Shown: positions 37,496 through 46,180 of the stretch, piece after piece
Layout of the letters: each line of letters opens with the position of its first letter
How positions within the stretch are numbered: position 1 is the stretch's first letter
DNA from: Acidobacteriota bacterium
GTDB taxonomy: Bacteria; Acidobacteriota; Thermoanaerobaculia; Multivoradales; J023
Reading direction: 5' to 3'
NCBI GenBank assembly: GCA_029263315.1
Contig: JAJCXR010000017.1
Coordinates: 1-64,000 of the forward strand
Length of the DNA: 64,000 nucleotides
Made by a program: the position numbers and the translations under genes
Notes under the pieces: generated by a model
The model's database searches: none
What the model saw: the letters and a program-made list of their open reading frames with translations, nothing else
What the model was told of the DNA's origin: nothing

Positions 37496-39071
37496 GAAGG
37501 TCTTTGCGAGCAAAGCTCTAGTGGTCGTCGCCGCAGTCGTCAGCCTGGTTGTCGGGATATTCGTTGCGCAGCTCTTGCCGCCCGATGTCTTTGGCTTGAG
37601 ACACCAGACCACGGCGGAGACGGCGGCAGACACCGAGGCCGACGGCCAGCTGTGGACCTGCGGCATGCATCCCCAGGTCATTCAAGACGAGCCCGGCCAA
37701 TGTCCCATCTGCGGCATGGATCTGACGCCGATGAAGGGCGGTGGTGGAGCGACGGCAGAGCACTCTTTCCATGACCACGGCACGACGGATCACGCCGCCA
37801 CTTGGACCTGCCCGGATCATCCGAGCATGGTCGAAGATCAGCCCGGAAGCTGTCCCATCGATGGCCTGGATCTGGTACCCGTCGAGGTGTCCGACGGCGA
37901 ACGGGAGATTCTCTTCTACCGCAATCCGATGGATCCGACGATCACCTCACCGGTACCGGCCAAGGACAGCATGGGCATGGACTATGCGCCGGTCTATGCC
38001 GAGGGCAACGGTGGCATGACGGTCCGTGGCACCGTGGTGGAGATCGATCCGGCGGTGGTTCAGAACATGAACGTGCGCACGGAAATGGCCATGCGGCGAG
38101 ACTTGACCCAGCCGATTCGCACCGTCGGTTACCTGGAATTCGACCAGCAACGCATGGTCACCGTCACCACCAAATACTCCGGCTGGGTCGAGAGGGTCAA
38201 CGTCAACTATGTCGGCGAGAAGGTGCGCCGCGGTCAGGCGCTGTTCGAGATCTATTCGCCGGAGCTCGTGCAGACCGAGCATGAGCTGCTCTCTGCCCTC
38301 GAATTCGCCAAGGGAATGGAGGGGGCGCCCGAGGACGCTCAGGAGCGAGCCTGGTCGATGGTCGAATCGGCCCGCACCCGTCTCAGCTATTGGGATATCA
38401 CGCCGCAACAGGTCGCCCGTCTGGAGGAGACCGGTGAGGTCTTCCGCACCCTCGAGGTCTCGGCCCCCGCCGACGGCCTGGTCATGAAGCGCATGGCAGC
38501 TCTCGAAGGCATGGCGGTGCAGCCGGGCATGGAGCTCTTCCACATCGCAGATTTGTCCAGCCTTTGGTTGTCGGTGGAGCTCTTTGAAGGTCAAATCGCG
38601 GTGGTCCGCGAAGGCACCGAGGCCGAGATCAACCTGTCGTACTTTCCGGGCGAGAGCTTCCACGGCCGGGTGCGCTATCTGGAGCCCGAGCTGTCCGAAA
38701 AAACCCGCACCATGCGGGCCAAGATCGAAGTGCCGAACCGGGGTGGACGCTTGCGCAAGGGCATGTATGCCACGGTGGATCTTCGGCCGGTGGTGGTGCG
38801 GGACGTGCTGACGGTGCCGCTGCAGGCAGTGTTGCGGACCGGCCAACGCAACGTCGTGGTGGTGGCCCTCGGCAACGGCCGCTTCGAGCCCCACGACGTG
38901 GTGCTCGGGCACCAGGCGGAGGGCTTGGCGGAGATTCGCAGTGGCCTCGAGGAGGGCGCCGAGGTCGTCACCTCGGCTCAATTCTTGCTCGATTCGGAGT
39001 CCAACCTACGGTCGGCGATTCAGAAGATGATCTCCGAGCGTTCTGTGACCAACGACTCCAGCGGTAACTAA
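37485..39071 (+). CDS. cusB: CusB-like adaptor with three N-terminal metal-binding motifs
   Basis: A 528-residue membrane-fusion protein with an N-terminal signal-anchor. Three successive heavy-metal-binding (HMBD/YHS-like) motifs come first: WTCGMHPQV...CPICGMDL (~46-72), a decayed WTCPDHPSM...CPIDGLDL (~105-130), and FYRNPMDPT...DSMGMDYAPV (~143-166). Then the usual adaptor domains: MNVRTEMAMRRDL, lipoyl halves (VTVTTKYSGWVERVNVNYVG, LEVSAPADGLVMKRM), a helical hairpin, beta-barrel and membrane-proximal domain. It should accept Cu+ or Ag+ from periplasmic carriers and pass it to the pump encoded next. Confidence 0.9.
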   Translation: MNDRKVFASKALVVVAAVVSLVVGIFVAQLLPPDVFGLRHQTTAETAADTEADGQLWTCGMHPQVIQDEPGQCPICGMDLTPMKGGGGATAEHSFHDHGTTDHAATWTCPDHPSMVEDQPGSCPIDGLDLVPVEVSDGEREILFYRNPMDPTITSPVPAKDSMGMDYAPVYAEGNGGMTVRGTVVEIDPAVVQNMNVRTEMAMRRDLTQPIRTVGYLEFDQQRMVTVTTKYSGWVERVNVNYVGEKVRRGQALFEIYSPELVQTEHELLSALEFAKGMEGAPEDAQERAWSMVESARTRLSYWDITPQQVARLEETGEVFRTLEVSAPADGLVMKRMAALEGMAVQPGMELFHIADLSSLWLSVELFEGQIAVVREGTEAEINLSYFPGESFHGRVRYLEPELSEKTRTMRAKIEVPNRGGRLRKGMYATVDLRPVVVRDVLTVPLQAVLRTGQRNVVVVALGNGRFEPHDVVLGHQAEGLAEIRSGLEEGAEVVTSAQFLLDSESNLRSAIQKMISERSVTNDSSGN

Positions 39072-39084
39072 GGGGGGCTTGCGT

Positions 39085-42000
39085 ATGCTCAATCGCCTCA
39101 TCGAATGGTCGCTCAAAAACCAGCTGCTGGTCATGGTCGCCGTCCTGCTGACGGTGCTGGGTGGCATTTGGTCGATCCGTCAGACCCGCGTGGATGCGAT
39201 CCCCGACCTTTCCGACGTACAGGTAATCCTCTACACCGAGTTCCCGGGCCAAGCACCCCAGGTGATCGAGGACCAGGTGACCTATCCGATCACTTCAAAG
39301 ATGCTGGCCGTGCCCTATGCCAAGACGGTGCGGGGCTACTCGTTTTTTGGCGTCTCGTTTGTCTACATCATTTTCGAAGACGGCACCGACCTCTACTGGG
39401 CCCGGTCGCGGGTTCTCGAGTATCTCTCGGGAATGACCGGCAAATTGCCGCCAGGGGTGACACCACAGCTCGGTCCGGACGCCACCGGCGTCGGCTGGGC
39501 CTACATGTACGTGCTCAATTCCCCCGAGCGCTCCCTCGACGAGCTGCGCAGCTTGCAGGACTGGTACTTGCAATACGGCTTGTCTTCGGTCGAGGGGGTT
39601 TCCGAGGTGGCCTCGATCGGTGGCTTTGTGCGCCAATATCAAGTCGAGGTCGATCCGGTGCGGTTGCGAGCCTACGGCGTCAGTCTCAAGACGGTCAAAC
39701 AGGCGATTCAGCAATCCAACATCGATGTCGGCGGTCGGTTGATCGAGATGGCCGAGCGCGAGCTCATGGTGCGCGGTCGCGGCTACATCACGGAAGTGGG
39801 GGATTTGGAGGCCATCGTGCTCGATACCGGTCCGGGGGGCGTGCCGATTCTGCTCAAGGACGTCGCCCAGGTGGTGATCGGACCGGAGATCCGGCGCGGC
39901 TTGGCGGATTGGAACGGAGAAGGGGAGACGGTGGGTGGCATCGTAGTGGTGCGCGCCGGGGCCGATGTCCGGACGACCATCGAACGGGTGAAGGCGCGCC
40001 TGGCGGAGCTGCAGGACGGTTTACCCGACGATGTGGAGATCGGGGTCGCCTATGACCGTAGCGGTCTGATCGAACGGGCGATCGCCACCTTGACCAATAC
40101 ACTGCTCGAGGAGATGCTCGTCGTCTCCCTGGTCTGCATCATTTTTCTCTTTCACTTCCGCTCCGCCTTCGTGGCCATCGTGTCGATTCCGTTGTCGATT
40201 CTGCTCGCCTTTATCCTGATGCGACTTCAGGGCCTGGGGGCGAACATCATGTCCCTCGGCGGCATCGCCATCTCGATCGGAGTCTTGGTCGACGCCGCCA
40301 TCATCATGGTGGAGAACGCCCATAAGCACTACGAGAAGTGGCAAGGGCGGCGGAGCCACTTCGAGATCATCCTCAGATCGGCCCAGGAGGTCGGGCCGAC
40401 GCTCTTCTTCACCCTGTTGATCATCACCGTGTCATTCATGCCGGTATTCACCCTGCAGGCCCAGGAGGGTCGGCTCTTCAAACCCTTGGCCTTCACCAAG
40501 ACTTATGCCATGGGCATGGCCGCAGTCCTGGCCGTGACCGTGGTGCCGGTCTTGATGTATTGGTTCGTGCGGGGAAAGATTCGCAGCGAAGAGAAGAACC
40601 CGGTCTCGAAGGTCTTGGCCTTTCTCTACACGCCGGTGCTCAATCTGGCCCTGCGCTGGCGATGGTTGGTGATCGTCGCCATGGTCGCCGCTCTGCTGTT
40701 GACCCTGATTCCGCTACAGAGCATCGGCTCCGAATTCATGCCGCCCCTGTGGGAAGGCGATCTGCTGTACATGCCGACGACCTTTCCAGGTCTGTCGATC
40801 ACCAAGGCGCGGGAGATCTTGCAGCAAACGGACAAGATCATTCGCACCTTCCCGGAGGTGGAATCGGTGTTCGGCAAGGTCGGCCGGGCGGAGACCGCCA
40901 CCGACCCGGCGCCGCTGTCGATGATCGAAACGACGATCGTCCTCAAGGACCCCAGCGAATGGCGTCCGGGGCTGACCCGGGACGAGTTGGTCGCGGAGAT
41001 GGACCGTGCCATCCAGATTCCCGGCCTGACCAACGCCTGGACGATGCCGATCAAGACCCGCCTCGACATGTTGTCCACGGGCATCAAAACCCCCGTCGGC
41101 ATCAAGATTGGCGGGCCGGATCTGCGGACCCTGGAACGTATCGCCAAGCAGGTGGAGGCGGTGGTCAAGCCGCTTCCGGGAACCCTCTCCGCCTACGCCG
41201 AACGGGTGATGGGCGGCAGCTACCTCGACATCGATATCGATCGCCAAGCCGCCGCACGATTTGGCCTGCGCATACAGGACATTCAAGATGTCATCCGTTC
41301 GGCGATCGGTGGCATGAACGTCTCGTGGACGGTCGAGGGACTCGAGCGCTATCCGATCAATCTGCGCTATCCCCGGGAGTTGCGCGACAACCCAAAGGCC
41401 CTCGAAGAGGTCCTGGTGGCGACGCCCGCCGGCGGCCAGATCCCCCTGCGGCAGGTGGCGCGCCTAGAAATCCGGGAGGGGCCACCGGGCATCAAATCCG
41501 AAGGCGCCCGGCCCAATGCCTGGATCTACGTCGATCTGCGGGGCGTCGATGTCGGCACCTGGGTCGAGCGTGCGAGGGAAGAAGTGGCGAGCCAAGTCGA
41601 GCTGCCGCCCGGCTACACCATTTTCTGGTCGGGTCAGTACGAGTACATGCAGCGGGCCAAGGCGCGCTTAGCCATCATCGTGCCCATCACCCTGCTGCTG
41701 ATCTTTCTGATTCTGTATTTCCACACCAAATCTATCGTCAGGACCGCCATCGTGTTGTCGGCCATTCCGTTGTCGCTCGTCGGCTCAGTTCTGCTGATGG
41801 CCTATCTTGGCTACAACTGGTCGGTGGCGGTGGTGGTGGGGGTGATCGCCCTCGCCGGGCTGGCGGCCGAGAACGGAGTGGTCATGCTGCTCTACCTCGA
41901 CCTGGCCTATGACGAATGGAAAGAGAAGGGACGCATGATCACCTACTCGCATCTACGGGAAGCCGTGGACCACGGCGCCGTGCGCCGCATCCGGCCCAAG

Positions 42001-42267
42001 ATGATGACGGTGGCCGCCACGTTTTTTTCGTTGGTGCCCATTCTGTGGTCGACCGGTACCGGCTCCGACGTCATGCGTCGCATCGCCGCACCCATGGTGG
42101 GTGGTGTGTTCACCTCCTTTGTGGCTATTCTGATCGTTTTTCCGTCGATCTACTTTGTCTGGCGAGGCATTGGCCTCGAGAAAACTCCACTCTTTGCCGC
42201 CGATCCGCAGCCCGAACAGGGCGAGGACAGTGCGGAACCCATCTACCGAGACGAGCTAAAGCCCTGA
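39085..42267 (+). CDS. cusA: CusA-type Cu(I)/Ag(I) RND efflux pump
   Basis: A 1060-residue RND transporter of the HME4 (copper/silver) class. The helix-4 motif is AISIGVLVDAAIIMVENAHK, which with ...SLPPGVTPQLGPDATGVGW-type sequence distinguishes CusA from CzcA. Methionines are frequent in the periplasmic cleft region (MPTTFPGLSITKA, WTMPIKTRLDMLSTG). AGGGGGG precedes ATG 39085; a TTG six bases upstream is less likely. It directly follows cusB by 13 bases. Neighbouring copper genes support the substrate. Confidence 0.93.
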   Translation: MLNRLIEWSLKNQLLVMVAVLLTVLGGIWSIRQTRVDAIPDLSDVQVILYTEFPGQAPQVIEDQVTYPITSKMLAVPYAKTVRGYSFFGVSFVYIIFEDGTDLYWARSRVLEYLSGMTGKLPPGVTPQLGPDATGVGWAYMYVLNSPERSLDELRSLQDWYLQYGLSSVEGVSEVASIGGFVRQYQVEVDPVRLRAYGVSLKTVKQAIQQSNIDVGGRLIEMAERELMVRGRGYITEVGDLEAIVLDTGPGGVPILLKDVAQVVIGPEIRRGLADWNGEGETVGGIVVVRAGADVRTTIERVKARLAELQDGLPDDVEIGVAYDRSGLIERAIATLTNTLLEEMLVVSLVCIIFLFHFRSAFVAIVSIPLSILLAFILMRLQGLGANIMSLGGIAISIGVLVDAAIIMVENAHKHYEKWQGRRSHFEIILRSAQEVGPTLFFTLLIITVSFMPVFTLQAQEGRLFKPLAFTKTYAMGMAAVLAVTVVPVLMYWFVRGKIRSEEKNPVSKVLAFLYTPVLNLALRWRWLVIVAMVAALLLTLIPLQSIGSEFMPPLWEGDLLYMPTTFPGLSITKAREILQQTDKIIRTFPEVESVFGKVGRAETATDPAPLSMIETTIVLKDPSEWRPGLTRDELVAEMDRAIQIPGLTNAWTMPIKTRLDMLSTGIKTPVGIKIGGPDLRTLERIAKQVEAVVKPLPGTLSAYAERVMGGSYLDIDIDRQAAARFGLRIQDIQDVIRSAIGGMNVSWTVEGLERYPINLRYPRELRDNPKALEEVLVATPAGGQIPLRQVARLEIREGPPGIKSEGARPNAWIYVDLRGVDVGTWVERAREEVASQVELPPGYTIFWSGQYEYMQRAKARLAIIVPITLLLIFLILYFHTKSIVRTAIVLSAIPLSLVGSVLLMAYLGYNWSVAVVVGVIALAGLAAENGVVMLLYLDLAYDEWKEKGRMITYSHLREAVDHGAVRRIRPKMMTVAATFFSLVPILWSTGTGSDVMRRIAAPMVGGVFTSFVAILIVFPSIYFVWRGIGLEKTPLFAADPQPEQGEDSAEPIYRDELKP

Positions 42268-42323
42268 TGGCCTGATGCCCTGGTGGCTGCAGCTTCGTCC
42301 ATCCTGGAAAGGAAAACAACAGC

Positions 42324-42860
42324 ATGAAAACCATCTTCTATGGCGTCCTCTTTTCGCTCGCTTTGCTGGCCTTGGGGGCCGTCGGTTCCCCGGTGCTGGC
42401 GGACGATTCGACATCGACGACCTTCGACCAGATCCTCGAACATTACGAGGCCGTTCGCCTGCAACTGGCCAACGACACCACAGACAACGTTTCTCAGCAG
42501 GGCAAGGTGATCCTGAACCTCCTTGAGGGGCTGTCCGGCGACTGGTCTCCGGCCGCGGCGGGTATCGGGGCCGGCTCGGCGCAGGAGGTGCGGAGACTAC
42601 TGCCCGAGCTGAGCCAGGCGGCGACGGCGTTGGCCGGGGCAACCTCCCTCGAACAAGCTCGCGACGCCTTTTATGACCTATCGAAGCCCCTCGTCCGCTG
42701 GCGTAAGGCGGTCGTCGGCGCCTCGTCGTCGGCCGACGACCACCCGACGGTGGCCTACTGCTCCATGGCCAGGCGCTCTTGGTTGCAGCCCCAGGGTGAG
42801 ATCAGCAATCCCTACTACGGTCAATCGATGCCGCGCTGCGGCGAGACCGTTGACGGTTGA
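42324..42860 (+). CDS. Secreted DUF3347 copper-binding protein
   Basis: A 178-residue exported protein (signal VLFSLALLALGAVGSPVLA). After a helical region comes the DUF3347 signature: YCSMARRSWLQPQGEISNP, then YYGQSMPRCGE. This domain is usually fused to CusB-type adaptors or stands alone beside them. Its Cys and Met residues are likely ligands for Cu+. Here it is a separate gene between cusA and the multicopper oxidase, sharing one base with the latter (TGATG). Confidence 0.82.
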   Translation: MKTIFYGVLFSLALLALGAVGSPVLADDSTSTTFDQILEHYEAVRLQLANDTTDNVSQQGKVILNLLEGLSGDWSPAAAGIGAGSAQEVRRLLPELSQAATALAGATSLEQARDAFYDLSKPLVRWRKAVVGASSSADDHPTVAYCSMARRSWLQPQGEISNPYYGQSMPRCGETVDG

Positions 42861-45511
42861 TGATGAAAACGACGCTGAGCTTGGCCATCGCGGTGATGCT
42901 CTTTACGGGCCTGCCGGGGCTCGCCTCGGAGGTCCGAGACTACGAGCTGACCATCGCTAGGGGAGAGGTCGACCTGACCGGTCGAACCGTCCCTGCGATG
43001 ACCGTCAACGGTGGCATTCCTGGTCCGACCCTGTACTTCACCGAGGGCGAGACGGCACGCATTCGGGTCCACAACCGGATGGACGTAGATACCTCGGTCC
43101 ATTGGCATGGTCTGCTGGTTCCCCCGGGCATGGACGGCGTGCCGAATCTGACCTATCCACCCATTGCCCCCGGCACGACCTTCACCTATGAATTTCCCAT
43201 CCGCCAGAGCGGCACCTACTGGTATCACTCCCACTCCAGCCTGCAAGAGCAGCGCGGCGTCTATGGGTCGATCGTGATCACGCCGCGGGAGGGCGAAGCC
43301 GACCCCTCGGACCGCGACCATGTGGTGCTGCTTTCGGACTGGACCGACACCGACCCCCACAAGATTCTGCGCACTTTGCGGCGTGGCAGCGAGTGGTTCG
43401 CCGTCGAGCGGGGCAGCGGTCAGAGCATTCTGGGGGCCGCCCGTGCCGGCAAGCTGGGTGATTATTTCTCGCGCGAGCTGCAGCGTATGCCGGCGATGGA
43501 CATCGCGGACGTCGCCTACGACCTTTTCCTAGCCAATGGGCAGCCGGAGTCGAGCTTGCCGGCGGCGGGCGGTGAGCGGGTGCGGCTGCGTCTGATCGAC
43601 GGCTCGGCCACGACGTTCTTCCATGTGGAATTCGCCGGTGGGCCGATGACCGTGATCAGCGCTGACGGTATCGATGTCGAGCCCTTCGAGATCGGGCGCT
43701 TGCTCATCGGGGTCGCCGAGACCTATGACGTCTTGGTCGAGGTGCCGGTCGACGGCGCCTATGAGCTGCGGGCCACGTCCCACGACGCCTCGGGTTATGC
43801 CAGCGTCTGGCTTGGGGAGGGCGAACGCCACACCGCACCGACCGTGCCCTATCCTGACCTTTATCAGAGTATGGGGGGCCTGAGCGCCAAGAGCGTCTTT
43901 GCCTGGACGCCGGCCGGCACCATGGGTATGCCGGATCGTGAAGTCGAGGTCGGCAAATTCGACGCTCCAGGTATGAACATGGAAGACCACGGTGATATGG
44001 ACCACGGCGGCATGGACCACGGCGATATGGATCACAGCGGCACCGCCGAGGGCGACATGGACCCTGCTGGCATGGGTCACTCTGGCATGGATCACGGTGG
44101 CATGGATCACGGTGGCATGGACCACGGTGGCATGGCCGAGGGCGAGAAGGACCACGGCAACATGGCCGAGGACGACAAGGACCACGGCGATATGGCCGAG
44201 GACGACATGGACCATGCTGGCATGGACCCCGGTGGCATGGCTGAGGCCGACAAGGACCACGCTGGTTTGGATCACTCTGGTATGGATCACAGCAGCATGG
44301 CCGAGGACGACAAGGACCACTCTGGCATGGACCCTGCTGGCATGGACCCTGCTGGCATGGACCACTCTGGCGTGGACCACAGTGGAATGAATCACGGCAG
44401 CATCGACTCCAGCGGTCAACCCAGGGCGGCGGGGAGCGTTTCGCCGACCGCCGAGCGCGGTGGTAAGGGTTTCGGCAAGGCGTTTGCATGGCTGGCGACC
44501 GACCTGGCGTCTCGCGGTGCCACCGCAGCGGACGGCATGGGCGCTGAGCGTCCGTGGTCGCCCTACGCTCGGCTGCGAGCCCGTAGCTCAACGGCCTTCG
44601 ATCCCAACAAGCCCGTCCGGGAGATCCGCTTGACCTTGGATGGCGACATGGAACGCTACGTCTGGTTCTTGAATGGCGAGGCTCTGTCTGAGGCCGATGA
44701 CATCGAAATCAAACGCGGTGAGGTCACTCGCTTCATCATGATCAACCGCACGATGATGCATCACCCGATGCATCTACATGGTCATTTCTTCCGCGTCGTC
44801 AACGGCCAGGGGGACTACTCGCCGCTCAAGCACACGGTCGATGTCGAGCCCATGTCGACCACGGTGATCGAATTCGACGCCAACGAGGTGGGCGATTGGT
44901 TCTTCCACTGCCATTTGCTCTACCACATGAAAAGTGGCATGGCGCGGGTGGTTTCCTATCAGAGCTTCGTGCCTCCACCCGACGTTCAGGCCGTACGCCC
45001 CCGACTCTTCAAGGACCACTGGTACCGCTGGGGTGAAGCCGAGCTGATGAGCCACATGAGCCTCGGATCGCTTGTCGCCACAGGCACACGCAATATCCTG
45101 ACCGCCGAATGGGAGATCGGCTGGCAAGATACCGAAGGGACCGAAGGAGAGCTCATTCTTACTTGGGACCGCTATTCAAATCGATTCTTGACCTATTTCA
45201 TCGGGGTCGATATCGAAGGCAACGACGACAACATCGACGATCCCCGCGGTGTGCTCGGGTTACGCTACTTGCTGCCCTTCAGTCTCGAGTCGAGGCTCTG
45301 GATCGACACCGACGGAGAAGCTCGCCTTGCCCTCGACCGGACTCTCCACCTAACCCCACGCTTGGCCCTCATGCTGGAGGCCGAGTACGACACCCTGGAG
45401 AAATGGGAGGGCCTCGCCCGAGCTTCGTACATGCTCAATCAACAAATAGATCTACTGACGCAGTGGCATTCAGAGTACGGGATCGGTGCCGGCCTGGCGG
45501 TGCGATTCTGA
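42860..45511 (+). CDS. CopA-type multicopper oxidase with C-terminal CopB-like barrel
   Basis: An 883-residue protein; CopA alone is about 600. After a signal peptide come three cupredoxin domains with all four copper-site motifs: HWHGLLVPPG, WYHSHSSLQEQRG, HHPMHLHGHFF and FFHCHLLYHMKSGM. Between domains 2 and 3 is a ~140-residue repeat rich in Met, Asp and His. After the last copper motif, ~180 residues (ILTAEWEIGWQDTEG ... GVLGLRYLLPFSLESRLWID ... AEYDTLEKW ... AGLAVRF) have the alternating strands and terminal Phe of a CopB-type outer-membrane barrel. It should oxidise Cu(I) while held at the outer membrane. The barrel call is pattern-based. Confidence 0.85.
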   Translation: MMKTTLSLAIAVMLFTGLPGLASEVRDYELTIARGEVDLTGRTVPAMTVNGGIPGPTLYFTEGETARIRVHNRMDVDTSVHWHGLLVPPGMDGVPNLTYPPIAPGTTFTYEFPIRQSGTYWYHSHSSLQEQRGVYGSIVITPREGEADPSDRDHVVLLSDWTDTDPHKILRTLRRGSEWFAVERGSGQSILGAARAGKLGDYFSRELQRMPAMDIADVAYDLFLANGQPESSLPAAGGERVRLRLIDGSATTFFHVEFAGGPMTVISADGIDVEPFEIGRLLIGVAETYDVLVEVPVDGAYELRATSHDASGYASVWLGEGERHTAPTVPYPDLYQSMGGLSAKSVFAWTPAGTMGMPDREVEVGKFDAPGMNMEDHGDMDHGGMDHGDMDHSGTAEGDMDPAGMGHSGMDHGGMDHGGMDHGGMAEGEKDHGNMAEDDKDHGDMAEDDMDHAGMDPGGMAEADKDHAGLDHSGMDHSSMAEDDKDHSGMDPAGMDPAGMDHSGVDHSGMNHGSIDSSGQPRAAGSVSPTAERGGKGFGKAFAWLATDLASRGATAADGMGAERPWSPYARLRARSSTAFDPNKPVREIRLTLDGDMERYVWFLNGEALSEADDIEIKRGEVTRFIMINRTMMHHPMHLHGHFFRVVNGQGDYSPLKHTVDVEPMSTTVIEFDANEVGDWFFHCHLLYHMKSGMARVVSYQSFVPPPDVQAVRPRLFKDHWYRWGEAELMSHMSLGSLVATGTRNILTAEWEIGWQDTEGTEGELILTWDRYSNRFLTYFIGVDIEGNDDNIDDPRGVLGLRYLLPFSLESRLWIDTDGEARLALDRTLHLTPRLALMLEAEYDTLEKWEGLARASYMLNQQIDLLTQWHSEYGIGAGLAVRF
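43984..44400 (+). repeat. Degenerate Met-Asp-His coding repeat
   Basis: Tandem variants of ATGGACCACGGTGGC and ATGGCCGAGGACGACAAG encode MDHGG, MDHSG, MDPAG and MAEDDKDH units within the multicopper oxidase. About 140 codons are involved. The units vary in order, consistent with expansion by slippage or unequal exchange. Confidence 0.9.
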
Positions 45512-45579
45512 CCCAAGCCGTCCCGTGCGATCAGCTCGGGACTTCGAACCCAAACCCAGTATCCCAAAGGAGAGAAGAC

Positions 45580-46119
45580 ATGGAAAAACAACAGGACAGC
45601 TTCAGTAAATACCGCCGATTCTTCGTCATGATCGCAACGTCCATGGTCGCGATGTTCTTTCTCATGTACCTGCACTCCTACCAGATCCTGGATCATGCAT
45701 GGTTCAGCGAAACGAGATTTTTCATGACCCTGATCATGGGCGCGGCAATGATCATCATCATGCTCGGCTTCATGCTCCACATGTACCAGGACCGCAAGGT
45801 CAATAGGCTGATTTTTGTAGGGGCGGGCCTGCTGCTAGCGCTTTCGATCTGGCTGGTTCGCAGTCAAGTCACGGTCAGCGGTGTTGACTACATGGAAGGA
45901 ATGATCCCCCATCACTCGATCGCCATCTTGACCAGCGAACGGGCTGGCATCGAAGACGCTCGAGTGCGCAAGCTGGCCGACGACATCATCAAGGCGCAGC
46001 GCAAAGAAATCAAAGAGATGGAGTGGCTGATCCGAGATATCCGCAAGAACGGCATCGCCAAGACGCAGGCGGAAGCCAATGCTAGGCCTGTCCCAAAATT
46101 CTCGGCTGGTCCCGAATAG
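45580..46119 (+). CDS. DUF305 membrane protein
   Basis: A 179-residue protein with three membrane helices (FFVMIATSMVAMFFLMYLHS, FFMTLIMGAAMIIIMLGFML, LIFVGAGLLLALSIWLV) and a DUF305 domain starting VDYMEGMIPHHSIAILTSE. The MIPHHS motif with surrounding Met/His residues is the hallmark of the ferritin-like DUF305 family, often found in metal resistance clusters. GGAGAG precedes ATG 45580. It follows the oxidase by 68 bases and is probably in the same transcript. Confidence 0.87.
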   Translation: MEKQQDSFSKYRRFFVMIATSMVAMFFLMYLHSYQILDHAWFSETRFFMTLIMGAAMIIIMLGFMLHMYQDRKVNRLIFVGAGLLLALSIWLVRSQVTVSGVDYMEGMIPHHSIAILTSERAGIEDARVRKLADDIIKAQRKEIKEMEWLIRDIRKNGIAKTQAEANARPVPKFSAGPE

Positions 46120-46180
46120 CCCAGTGGAGCAGTCACGGCCAGGGCTGCCGCCCTGGCCCCTTCGACTTATGGAGATGAAC

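Noticed and set aside
40338..41912. A 524-codon frame inside cusA
   Set aside because: It is an out-of-frame shadow of a well-conserved RND pump.
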